A DNA stretch of 64,000 bases from Pseudoalteromonas aurantia (lineage in GTDB: Bacteria > Pseudomonadota > Gammaproteobacteria > Enterobacterales > Alteromonadaceae). The stretch is taken from the NCBI RefSeq assembly GCF_005886875.1, contig NZ_PNBY01000009.1, forward strand, positions 1-64,000, given 5' to 3'. The notes below the pieces were generated by a model. The model was given only the letters and a program-made list of their open reading frames with translations, had not been told where the DNA came from and made no database searches. Each line of letters starts with the position of its first letter. The first letter of the stretch is position 1. This document shows positions 53,367-61,753 of this stretch, piece after piece. A program made the position numbers and the translations under genes.

Positions 53367-53925
53367 CAGTGGCCTCCAGTTTATTCATATAAAAAGCCAA
53401 GAGTAAACTCAAGCGAGCCCGCCCTAAAGAGTCACTATCCTGATAACGAAGCGATACTTGAAATTGTCGGATTATTATATCATCTCTGTTGGACTCTAAT
53501 TCGCTTACAAACTTTTGAACCTCTGTTGTTTTACCATCAACAACAACCCGCACCTGATGCCTAATCAAACCCGCGTCAGATATTTCCAACCGACTTAACC
53601 AGCCTATATTTTCTGTATCCATACCGTATTCATCTATCATATCAGATAAGAGTTTTTGGGTAACAAAACGAAACTCGGCCTCTTCTGCATATGGTAGTAT
53701 CAGTCTATCCAAAGTATTCTGACGCACTTCAATTGCGCTTAGAGCATCATTTAACTTATCTTCATTTTCTATTACAGATGACGATTTGACTAACCGTGCA
53801 TTTGCACTTTTTAGTTCGATAAGAGTACTGTCTTGCCAATCTATAACAGGATAAATAACAAATTTAACCAATGCTAGTAGAGCGAGTAGCACTAATAGCG
53901 GTTTCTTTTCCATTACGTTAGTCAT
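53359..53925 (-). CDS. gspM: GspM/PilO-like assembly-platform protein
   Basis: 188 aa from the ATG at 53925, which has a perfect GGAGGTGG site; a start at 53949 would overlap gspL by 32 bases. One N-terminal membrane helix (LLVLLALLALVKFVIYPVIDW), a coiled-coil segment (~residues 35-75) and a ferredoxin-like domain (HQVRVVVDGKTTEVQKFVSELE, then QFQVSLRYQ), the plan of GspM and PilO. Partner of GspL in the inner-membrane platform. Confidence 0.72.
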   Translation of the reverse strand: MTNVMEKKPLLVLLALLALVKFVIYPVIDWQDSTLIELKSANARLVKSSSVIENEDKLNDALSAIEVRQNTLDRLILPYAEEAEFRFVTQKLLSDMIDEYGMDTENIGWLSRLEISDAGLIRHQVRVVVDGKTTEVQKFVSELESNRDDIIIRQFQVSLRYQDSDSLGRARLSLLLAFYMNKLEATGA

Positions 53926-55027
53926 TACCACCTCCCCCTTTGTACTCAAGGCGATCTTGGTCCGTATTTAAAATAAAACTTATAACAAAGCGCTCTCTTT
54001 GACCTGACTTACTAATTGGAAAATCAAACTGTGCCTCTCCTACCCTTTCAACTCCTTTAATAGCTTCCAATACTTCGATAGCTTCAATTGCAGTTCCTCT
54101 GAAGATATACCGACCCTCAATAAACTCCATACTATCTAATTCAGCCTTTTTGCTAATATTCTCAAAAACAAAAAAAACAGGGCTGACTATCATCGAGTTA
54201 GAAAAAATTGCATTTTGCGCATTAAATTTCGATTCTTTTACTTGAAATCGACTAAGGACATTAAGCGCCGCGTTAACTTCTGCTTTTTTTCCCTGTAAAT
54301 CCTTAGTGGTACTATATGATGCGTATGTTAGGTAGGCACTTGTTACTATGAAATAAGTTAAACAGCATAATGTGAGCGCTATGACTACTTCTTTCATTTG
54401 TGCAGTGCATTGACGTAGATATTGCCAATTAATAAACTTAAATAAGTCCTGCCCTCTGCAATAAAAACCATGATATAAACGTTCGCCACTACATTCTGTC
54501 GTTAAAGCTTTTTGTCCACGACTCACATTGCAACCTACTGAATAGGCAAAACATTGACTGTCGGATATGATGGCTGTTTTTTTTACAGAGTATGTTAATC
54601 CATGAGTTTGGCTACAAAAACAAGAATTTAGTAAACAATATTCGAGTACATCACCATCATTGAGCTTTGACGTGAAAATATAGCTTTCTGGCAACATGAA
54701 CCAATTAGCGGGAACTTCTTGCAAAAACGTCCAACAATTAAAGTATGTACTTTCTGTTTTTCTTTTCCCCAGAAGAAAAAACAAAACCTTAGGAAGGCTG
54801 GCATGTTTTTTTGTTTTTAATACGGCGGCAATAGCTCCGCGTTCTGACATCGGTACTTTATCTACGACTTCAGTATATTGCGCCCTTGCAAAGATTGTAA
54901 TAAACCCTTTTTTAACGTCTACCTTTTTAAGCTCATACCCACTTTCCACTCTGACAAACTTATAATAGCCATCAGCGTAATAGTTAACATATTTGGAAAA
55001 AAACCACTCTTTTATTTTTTCAATCAT
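53918..55027 (-). CDS. gspL: GspL-like assembly-platform protein
   Basis: 369 aa. A cytoplasmic N-terminal part of about 210 residues with many Cys and aromatic residues, a single membrane helix (~residues 217-240), then a periplasmic coiled coil (~243-270) and a ferredoxin-like domain (SMEFIEGRYIFRGTAIEAIEVLEAIKGVERV). This is the domain plan of GspL (or fused PilM/PilN). The N-terminal part is too divergent to confirm the actin-like fold. It overlaps gspK by 8 bases. Predicted to bind the GspE ATPase. Confidence 0.68.
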   Translation of the reverse strand: MIEKIKEWFFSKYVNYYADGYYKFVRVESGYELKKVDVKKGFITIFARAQYTEVVDKVPMSERGAIAAVLKTKKHASLPKVLFFLLGKRKTESTYFNCWTFLQEVPANWFMLPESYIFTSKLNDGDVLEYCLLNSCFCSQTHGLTYSVKKTAIISDSQCFAYSVGCNVSRGQKALTTECSGERLYHGFYCRGQDLFKFINWQYLRQCTAQMKEVVIALTLCCLTYFIVTSAYLTYASYSTTKDLQGKKAEVNAALNVLSRFQVKESKFNAQNAIFSNSMIVSPVFFVFENISKKAELDSMEFIEGRYIFRGTAIEAIEVLEAIKGVERVGEAQFDFPISKSGQRERFVISFILNTDQDRLEYKGGGGND

Positions 55028-55889
55028 TATATTCTTTCGCTTCTACAGAAACCAGCTCTACAGGACCTGCCTTTCTTGGATGTAATACATAAATTAAAGT
55101 ACGGCTATACTTCACTCCATTCACAACATTACTGAGTGTTAGTCGAAATCTATTGGATGGATATAAAGTCGTCTGCTCACTTTCAGTTACACCTGTCATA
55201 TCTGTGAAAATTTTTGGAGTAAGGACATGAGAGTCCCTCATGGTAATAAGTATCCGAGCAACTTCATTACCATATAACATTTTTAATAGCGCATCAGGTG
55301 CTGTCATTGGATTAAAGCGACTGGCTTTATAAATCGATGTATTCTTATCCAAAAAATCTAAAAACATAGGTTTATAACCAAGTACTTTAAGTTCAAAGAC
55401 ACTTTGTAGCACACCATTTTTATATTCACGCTCATCATCTAGCATTTTAGTGATTTTGTCATTGTCTTGATAATCAACTAACTGCTCATAATAACGCTTT
55501 GCTTCGTATTTAGAAAAACCGTAATTTTCTAAAACCTGGCTTAATCTCTGACGATTCGGATAATTTAAATTTATAAGCCCCCTTAAATCTTGTAAAGTGG
55601 CAGTAGTGCTTTCATCAATTTTAAAAGGCCTGCTATGAAAGTTCCAAAGGCTTTCAAACTTAAGATCTGGTAAGCTTACTTTATGCAAAGGGTCTTTCGA
55701 AACGGTTAGTAAATTGAAAAGTATCAAAGATTCTGAAGAGTAGTTATCGACCATCGCCTGAGCTTTATCATTAAAGCTATTTGCAAAGTTAACCTGTTGA
55801 TTCGCACTTGACGTAAAGAAGACTGCCATCATCGATAATATTGCAGTTAAAATTAATACCTGAATAAGTGCTATGCCTGAATTACGCAT
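55020..55889 (-). CDS. gspK: GspK-like minor pseudopilin
   Basis: 289 aa. Short class III leader ending SG, then IALIQVLILTAILSMMAVFF. Position 5 is Gln and not Glu, as expected for GspK, which forms the pseudopilus tip and lacks Glu5. A large helical domain carries LRGLINLNYPNRQRLSQVL and QLVDYQDNDK, matching the GspK D-x-x-D-x-D type region. It adjoins gspJ end to start. Confidence 0.82.
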   Translation of the reverse strand: MRNSGIALIQVLILTAILSMMAVFFTSSANQQVNFANSFNDKAQAMVDNYSSESLILFNLLTVSKDPLHKVSLPDLKFESLWNFHSRPFKIDESTTATLQDLRGLINLNYPNRQRLSQVLENYGFSKYEAKRYYEQLVDYQDNDKITKMLDDEREYKNGVLQSVFELKVLGYKPMFLDFLDKNTSIYKASRFNPMTAPDALLKMLYGNEVARILITMRDSHVLTPKIFTDMTGVTESEQTTLYPSNRFRLTLSNVVNGVKYSRTLIYVLHPRKAGPVELVSVEAKEYND

Positions 55890-56560
55890 TAAATGTTGCT
55901 CGAGTTAAAATAGTGTCGAAACCACGCATTCGATTCTGTTGTTAAATTAGTATTTAACGTGAGTGAATTTGATAATGTGCTTATTTTAAGTTCAATGTTA
56001 TGAGGTGTTAACCTTTGACTTATGCCTGAATACTTATCACTCCATATTGGTACTCCTTGTCGAGCTGATTTCAGCTCTAAGCTACGCCACCCATGGTACC
56101 TAAATTTAAACTCTTCGACATCTTGTAACAGAGTAATTGATGTTGAAAAAACAATCTCTTGAGTTGTTGAGTTTAATATAAGTGACGATAACGGGAGTGA
56201 TTGATAAGTTAAGCTAATTCGGTCTTTCTCAACCTTAGTTCCCAAGCGAAACACAACAGGTTCACGGTTGTGTATAATCCCTGTGGAGCTAACCGCCAAA
56301 AGCGTACTTTCATTACCTTCGAAAAAAAAAACAGGGATATCATCTGGGGTTCTAATTACAAATGGTTGAATGCCTGACATCAAACTATCCAGCTGCATTG
56401 ATACCTTAGTAACCCGTGCCACTTCCTCAAAGTCACCTAACTGCTTATCCCAACGAGAATACAATTGATAATAAACGTAATTCCCAGTGTATAGTACTAA
56501 GGTAAGTAATGTAGTAACTATTAACATCTCAATTAAAGTAAAGCCGCTTGGTTTATTCAT
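55889..56560 (-). CDS. gspJ: GspJ-like minor pseudopilin
   Basis: 223 aa. Prepilin leader MNKPSG and cleavage before FTLIEMLIVTTLLTLVLYTGNYVYYQ, with Glu5. The mature domain is beta-rich (FKFRYHGWRSLELKSARQGVPIW), with the W-R pattern seen in GspJ. Minor pseudopilin of the tip complex with H, I and K. 8-base overlap with gspI. Confidence 0.8.
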   Translation of the reverse strand: MNKPSGFTLIEMLIVTTLLTLVLYTGNYVYYQLYSRWDKQLGDFEEVARVTKVSMQLDSLMSGIQPFVIRTPDDIPVFFFEGNESTLLAVSSTGIIHNREPVVFRLGTKVEKDRISLTYQSLPLSSLILNSTTQEIVFSTSITLLQDVEEFKFRYHGWRSLELKSARQGVPIWSDKYSGISQRLTPHNIELKISTLSNSLTLNTNLTTESNAWFRHYFNSSNI

Positions 56561-56969
56561 ATTTCCAGCTCACCTCAAAAAACTGGTACTCTCTTTTTGC
56601 TGAATTGAAAGTCATCTCGAGCGTTACAACCCATAATTTGTATTCATTATAAGACTCGCTTCCTCCTGCAATGCCAACCACTTTGTCTTGTTCAACAACT
56701 TCTGACGTCCAATTATATTCAACCCGATTAGAGCTACCACTGCCTTCGGCATTATCAATAGAAAATTGCATATTTCTTAAATCAGCTCTAATTTCTTTCA
56801 AAATAGGAATCGTATGACCTGACATTACAACATAATCTGTCGCCTTGTCGCTACTAAGCAGCGCCCCTCTATAAATAACTGAGATAACCGAGATAACGCT
56901 AACTAGAATAACAACGGACACTAATAATTCAATGAGTGAAAAACCTTTATGGCGATAATTAATAAGCAT
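56553..56969 (-). CDS. gspI: GspI-like minor pseudopilin
   Basis: 138 aa. Leader MLINYRHKG, then FSLIELLVSVVILVSVISVISVIYRGALLS with Glu5. The rest is a small alpha/beta domain ending FFEVSWKYE. Size and order (H-I-J-K) identify it as GspI. Confidence 0.78.
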   Translation of the reverse strand: MLINYRHKGFSLIELLVSVVILVSVISVISVIYRGALLSSDKATDYVVMSGHTIPILKEIRADLRNMQFSIDNAEGSGSSNRVEYNWTSEVVEQDKVVGIAGGSESYNEYKLWVVTLEMTFNSAKREYQFFEVSWKYE

Positions 56970-57372
56970 TCAGATTCAAACGTTTTGTGGTATTTTTGAA
57001 GTTCACGGTGAATATTCCAGGTATTGCATATCCTTGCGTATTAAAAGTAATGACTAACGGAGTAAATGATAAATATTTAAACTCCTGAGTCCAAACAACA
57101 TTCCCATTTAACTTACTTAATACGACTGAGTGACGCTTAGTAACTAACTTATACGCCTGCCCGTGTAGAAAAGCTTTATTACCAATGTTTTTAATCTGCT
57201 GTTTCAATTCTAGCATTTCGGATTTAGCTGATGCCCGCTCAATACTCTGAATTGAAAATGGCCCAATGACTGATAACGTTAATGCTATCAAACTTAACAC
57301 TATCATTAGTTCAATCAAAGTATAACCTTTTGTTTTAGCCACCCTAGAATGTACCTTAAAATGACACATCAT
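56959..57372 (-). CDS. gspH: GspH-like minor pseudopilin
   Basis: 137 aa (two adjacent ATGs possible). Basic leader ending KG, then YTLIELMIVLSLIALTLSVIGPFSIQ with Glu5, followed by a beta domain. Located between gspF and gspI. In standard T2SS operons gspG directly precedes gspH; here gspG leads the operon and E and F lie between. Confidence 0.78.
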   Translation of the reverse strand: MMCHFKVHSRVAKTKGYTLIELMIVLSLIALTLSVIGPFSIQSIERASAKSEMLELKQQIKNIGNKAFLHGQAYKLVTKRHSVVLSKLNGNVVWTQEFKYLSFTPLVITFNTQGYAIPGIFTVNFKNTTKRLNLNAY

Positions 57373-58555
57373 TTACTGAAATCATACTCATTAACATAAC
57401 AACAACAACCCCGCCAACAAACACTCCCATAAATAATATCATTAAAGGTTCTAGTAGCGCTGTTACACGGCCAGTCCAAGATTCAAACTCTGTTCTTGAG
57501 CGTTGTGCTATTTCATCAAATACTCGACTGAGATCGCCTGACTCTTCACCGACTTCAAGTAAAGAAATATAAAATGGAGGGAATATTTCGGTCTGGCTTA
57601 ATGTCGCTGACAACTTCTCTCCCTCTTTTACTTTCTTTCTAGCTATTGTTAACTCAGGCTTCAAATGGGTATTATTCACACTGCTATTTGCTAATTCTAA
57701 TGCTCTGTCTAACGAAAGGCCTGCTTTTAACATTAAAGCTAACCCACTATTAAAACGAATTCGCTCTAAAGTTATTGCTGCACTAGATATAATTGGTAAC
57801 TTTAGAGTTACTTTATCTTTGATTGGCTTCAAAGTACTGGCTTTTAAAGATACTACAACTAAAAATGGTAATACACACAAACATAAAAGTACCAAAACTT
57901 GATAATTCTGCATAAACTCACTGATGCTGAGCATTAACTCGGTATACCATGGCAACTCTTTAACTTGAGCAAACATATCAGCCATTTTAGGAATAATGAC
58001 ATTAAAGATAAACAAAACACTCAGCATGCATACAAAAAGAATAACCAGTGGGTACGTTAAAGAGCTAATAACCTTACTACGTAGCTCCCTTCTGAATTTA
58101 AGATCTTTTGCTAACCCTTTAAATACTGCAGATAAATCTCCAGTCGACTCTCCCAGTTCGACTAAGTTACAATATAAGTTATCAAATACTGTTTCATGCT
58201 TTCTCAATGCCTGAGACAATGTATTACCGTTCTGAATATCTTTACTAATGGTTCGAAGCATTGTTGCCAATATAGGTTTAGCTTTTGTTTTAGCTATTAT
58301 TTCCAAACCTTTATCAACCCTCACTCCTGTGGTTAATAGTAAACTCAGCTCGGAGGTAAATAACTCTAAGTCACCAAGGGAAACCTTTTTAGTGCGGAAA
58401 AATAAACCGCTTCTTTCACTACTTACATTGATATTCGAAGGAATCAAATCCAATGCTGATAACTGATCAAATACACTATTCCGATCTTCAGCTTCAATAA
58501 CCCCTTCTACTTTTGCCCCCGACTTATCATATGCTTTGTAATTAAAACTAGGCAT
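57356..58555 (-). CDS. gspF: GspF-like inner-membrane platform protein
   Basis: 399 aa with two T2SSF domains and three membrane helices, the last at the C-terminus (LEPLMILFMGVFVGGVVVVMLMSMI). Diagnostic segments: FNYKAYDKSGAKVEGVIEAED, LFTSELSLLLTTGVRVDKGLEII, NLVELGESTGDLSAVF and its second copy SLLEVGEESGDLSRVFDEIA. Core of the platform that works with GspE. Adjacent to gspE with a one-base overlap. Confidence 0.9.
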   Translation of the reverse strand: MPSFNYKAYDKSGAKVEGVIEAEDRNSVFDQLSALDLIPSNINVSSERSGLFFRTKKVSLGDLELFTSELSLLLTTGVRVDKGLEIIAKTKAKPILATMLRTISKDIQNGNTLSQALRKHETVFDNLYCNLVELGESTGDLSAVFKGLAKDLKFRRELRSKVISSLTYPLVILFVCMLSVLFIFNVIIPKMADMFAQVKELPWYTELMLSISEFMQNYQVLVLLCLCVLPFLVVVSLKASTLKPIKDKVTLKLPIISSAAITLERIRFNSGLALMLKAGLSLDRALELANSSVNNTHLKPELTIARKKVKEGEKLSATLSQTEIFPPFYISLLEVGEESGDLSRVFDEIAQRSRTEFESWTGRVTALLEPLMILFMGVFVGGVVVVMLMSMISVNDVSF

Positions 58556-60213
58556 TACCCTGCAACCCTAATAACTTCTTCAATTGTAGTTAAACCTAAA
58601 ACAGCCTTGTACATACCATCTTGCATTAACGTACGGCGCCCCAAAGCAGCGTTATGTTCTTTCGCAACAGCAATAAAATTACTGTCCTTTGGAGTTGCCC
58701 TAACCTGCTCATCACATGCTAAGTACTCTGTGATTGCGACTCTGCCTTTATAGCCTGTATTTGCACAACTAGGGCAGCCAGCCCCTTTTTGTAAGTTGAT
58801 ACTCTGTAAATTATATTTGTCTGCGACTTCTCGTAAATTGTATTTATCGATTAACTCTAAAGCACCACTATCAGAAATAGAACAATCACTACATACTTTC
58901 CGAACAAGCCTTTGTGCAACAACAGAAACTAATGCAGCATTTAACAAAAACTCTTCAACTCCAAGGTCCAGTAGCCGAGTATACGCACCTGCAGCATCAT
59001 TTGTATGTACTGTAGAAAACACTAAATGCCCTGTAAGTGCCGACTGCAAGGCTATTTGTGCTGTTTCTTTATCTCTTATCTCACCAAGCATAATAATATC
59101 AGGATCTTGCCTCACTATGGAGCGCAATCCAGCAGCAAAGTCAAACCCAATAGCTTTATTAATTTGTACTTGATTTATTCCAGGCAATTGATATTCGACC
59201 GGGTCTTCTAATGTAATTATTTTTACATCATCATTATTTAATGCATTCAAAAATGTATATAAAGTTGTTGTTTTTCCTGAGCCTGTAGGCCCTGTCAATA
59301 AAACAACTCCAGATGTTTTTTTTATATCGCATAATAATGATTCTTCAACGTCTTTCGAAAGTCCCAACACATCCATATTGTACTTTACATTGTCTTTCCG
59401 TAAAAAACGTAAAACCATAGACTCTCCATCGTTTAACGGTAAAGCCGAAACACGAATATCCAATTCTTCATTAGATATTTTCATTTCAATTTTTCCATCT
59501 TGCGGTCTACGCTTTTCGGCTATATCCATACCCGATAAAATTTTTAATCGAGTAATGATAGGTAGCTGCATTTGCGCTGCTATATATTCCGCATCATGTA
59601 GCACTCCATCGACCCGATAACGGGCACGATATCTCCCATCGAAAGGCTCTAAGTGCATATCTGATGCGCCTTGTCGCAACGCTCGGCTGATAAGTGAATT
59701 AAGTAAATTGACAACAGGCGCTTCTGATGCCAGCTCTTTCAAATTGACTTCATCTAAACTTTCTTGGATAGGAGAGCCTAAATTATCAACTCCTAGTTCT
59801 GACCTTAACCACTCAATATCTTCATCTTTCGCAATATACATGACCACATCGGTTTGTTGCTCAAGCCAATTGTTAAGTTCTAAATCTAGGGGATCTTTTG
59901 CAGCAATTAATAGTTCGTTGTCGCGTTTACCAAATAAAAAAGCATCTTTTTTAATTAAGAAGTCCAACATTTCAAGTTTTTCAGATGCATCATTCACTTG
60001 AAATAAAGTTCTTTCAAACAAAGGTATATTGAATATCTTACTGAGTAATAGTGGAACTTGATCTTCAGACAGACTTCCCATATTTATCAGTATCTGATCA
60101 AGCCTGCCACCGAATTTATCTTGGATAACCCTCGCCCTATCAAAGTCTACTTCAGAAATATTAAGCTCATCTAAAAAAAAAGAGTTCATATTAGAAATGT
60201 TCAATGTCTTCAT
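58555..60213 (-). CDS. gspE: GspE-like secretion ATPase
   Basis: 552 aa from the ATG at 60213 (GAAGG ahead). An earlier ATG at 60243 is possible but would overlap gspG more. N1E domain, then the RecA-like ATPase: Walker A GPTGSGKTTT (~residues 308-317), Asp box ITLEDPVEYQLPGINQVQIN, Walker B IMLGEIRDKETA, His box HLVFSTVHTNDA, and a Zn-binding tetracysteine (CSDC and CPSC). Hexameric motor that drives pseudopilus growth. Confidence 0.92.
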   Translation of the reverse strand: MKTLNISNMNSFFLDELNISEVDFDRARVIQDKFGGRLDQILINMGSLSEDQVPLLLSKIFNIPLFERTLFQVNDASEKLEMLDFLIKKDAFLFGKRDNELLIAAKDPLDLELNNWLEQQTDVVMYIAKDEDIEWLRSELGVDNLGSPIQESLDEVNLKELASEAPVVNLLNSLISRALRQGASDMHLEPFDGRYRARYRVDGVLHDAEYIAAQMQLPIITRLKILSGMDIAEKRRPQDGKIEMKISNEELDIRVSALPLNDGESMVLRFLRKDNVKYNMDVLGLSKDVEESLLCDIKKTSGVVLLTGPTGSGKTTTLYTFLNALNNDDVKIITLEDPVEYQLPGINQVQINKAIGFDFAAGLRSIVRQDPDIIMLGEIRDKETAQIALQSALTGHLVFSTVHTNDAAGAYTRLLDLGVEEFLLNAALVSVVAQRLVRKVCSDCSISDSGALELIDKYNLREVADKYNLQSINLQKGAGCPSCANTGYKGRVAITEYLACDEQVRATPKDSNFIAVAKEHNAALGRRTLMQDGMYKAVLGLTTIEEVIRVAG

Positions 60214-60598
60214 TATTGCCTTCCCCCCCTTCCTTCCCATCACTTCCGTACGACTTTAGAGAATAAGGAGATGCACCAATTCCGGGTGTTGTATAAATAT
60301 ACGGTGTTCCCCATGGGTCTAGAGGAACAGCCTTTGGTAAATAAGGCCCATTCCAACGCGGGCTTTTACTTTCCGTAAGCTCTTCTAATTTATTTGGGTA
60401 TTTTCCAACATCGAGTCTATAAGTGTCTAATGCAGTTTCAAATGCCGACATTTGAGCTGCAGCGATTTTTCTTTCTGATGAGCTTAATTGCGAAAAAAAC
60501 TTTGGTGCTACTAAAGACATTAGCAACCCTAAAATAACGATAACAATCAATAGCTCCATCATCGTAAAGCCTGAATTCATACGACTATTTATTTTCAT
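60191..60598 (-). CDS. gspG: GspG-like major pseudopilin
   Basis: 135 aa. Leader ending NSG, then FTMMELLIVIVILGLLMSLVAPKFF with Glu5, and the conserved C-terminal part LDTYRLDVGKYPNKLEELT, WNGPYLPKAVPLDPWGTPYIY and YGSDGKEGGEGNNEDI, which in GspG forms the Ca2+ site. Builds the pseudopilus shaft. Needs a prepilin peptidase, not encoded in this window. It overlaps wecA copy 2 by 14 bases. Confidence 0.92.
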   Translation of the reverse strand: MKINSRMNSGFTMMELLIVIVILGLLMSLVAPKFFSQLSSSERKIAAAQMSAFETALDTYRLDVGKYPNKLEELTESKSPRWNGPYLPKAVPLDPWGTPYIYTTPGIGASPYSLKSYGSDGKEGGEGNNEDIEHF

Positions 60599-61664
60599 TT
60601 AGATCTACCTTACGTTTATTTGTTATAGATAAGTATTTACGAATAAACCTAGCGACTTTCCATGCATGTTGAATACACATAGAGTAACTAACAAAAAAAG
60701 CGATGAATAAAGCAAACATTATCCACTGTGGTACAAACAATAGCTCTCCGAGAACACCTATAGAAGCAAGCATTAACCCAAAAATACAAATGCTAATTAG
60801 CGCTTTGTGAGAGCTAAAGCCTATCCTCATGAATACATGATGCAAATGATCTCTATCAGCCTTAAAAGGTGATTGTCTTTTTTTCAGGCGACGAATAATA
60901 ATTGCTAGCATATCCATTAATGGAACTGCAATTATCCATAATGCGGTAACTGGCCGGAAAGTACTGTTGTTCTCAGGCTGGGTCGATATCATGAGTAACC
61001 AGATGACACTCAAGCCAATAAACATTGAGCCAGCATCTCCCATAAATATCTTCTTTCCTTTATGCCCAGAAACACCCAAATTAAATGCTAAATAAGGCAC
61101 AATTGTTGCTATGATGATTAGAGGTAAAACACTAAGTTCACCTCCATTGACGGCAATTAATAGTAAGATAGCAGAGAATGTAATGATGCTCATTGCTCCC
61201 GCCAACCCATCTATACCGTCAATCATATTAAATGCATTAATTGCTGCAATAACGGTAATCACAGTGAATGGGATGCCAAACCAACCTAACTCAATACTGC
61301 CAAGACCAAATATATTACCCAAATTATGGATATATAATTCAGATCCCCACATCATAATTAACGCTACAATACTCTGCACACATAACCTAATTTTCACACC
61401 TAATTGACGATAATCATCAACAACGCCTAATACAACAATGGCAGCCGCACACCCTAGATATATAAGTAACTTTTTTTCAAGTGGCACAAAAAACATTATT
61501 GAAATTAAAACAGCGCTAAAAATCGAGACCCCTCCAATCAATGGAATCGCGCCTACGTGCTTTTTTCGACTGTCAGGCAAATCGACTAAACCAATCTTTA
61601 ATGCTAGCGGTTTAATCATAAAAATAGAACAATAAGATGCTAACAATGCAAAAACTATAACCAT
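60585..61664 (-). CDS. wecA: Undecaprenyl-phosphate N-acetylhexosamine 1-phosphate transferase, copy 2
   Basis: 359 aa, polytopic. LGVVDDYRQLG (Asp pair), NAFNMIDGIDGLAGA, KIFMGDAGSMFIG and DRDHLHHVFMRIGF are all present, as in copy 1 at 6073, with which it shares the C-terminal PVTALW-IA-PLMDM-AI-IRR block. Predicted to load HexNAc-P onto undecaprenyl phosphate. Its last codons overlap gspG, so it is the first gene of the secretion operon, an unusual association. It may serve module B, whose genes include no initiating transferase. Confidence 0.88.
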   Translation of the reverse strand: MVIVFALLASYCSIFMIKPLALKIGLVDLPDSRKKHVGAIPLIGGVSIFSAVLISIMFFVPLEKKLLIYLGCAAAIVVLGVVDDYRQLGVKIRLCVQSIVALIMMWGSELYIHNLGNIFGLGSIELGWFGIPFTVITVIAAINAFNMIDGIDGLAGAMSIITFSAILLLIAVNGGELSVLPLIIIATIVPYLAFNLGVSGHKGKKIFMGDAGSMFIGLSVIWLLMISTQPENNSTFRPVTALWIIAVPLMDMLAIIIRRLKKRQSPFKADRDHLHHVFMRIGFSSHKALISICIFGLMLASIGVLGELLFVPQWIMFALFIAFFVSYSMCIQHAWKVARFIRKYLSITNKRKVDLNENK

Positions 61665-61706
61665 GTATCTAAACTCTACCCATCGGCTTTAAGTGTGAAA
61701 CTTGAA

Positions 61707-61712
61707 ATTATA
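61707..61712 (-). promoter_or_regulatory. Possible -10 element ahead of wecA copy 2
   Basis: Minus strand TATAAT, perfect -10, about 43 bases before the ATG, in the 89-base gap after the SLBB gene. No good -35 at normal spacing, so weak. Confidence 0.3.
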
Positions 61713-61753
61713 TCTGATCTCAAGCTAGGTTTATATAACACTACTGTAAACTA

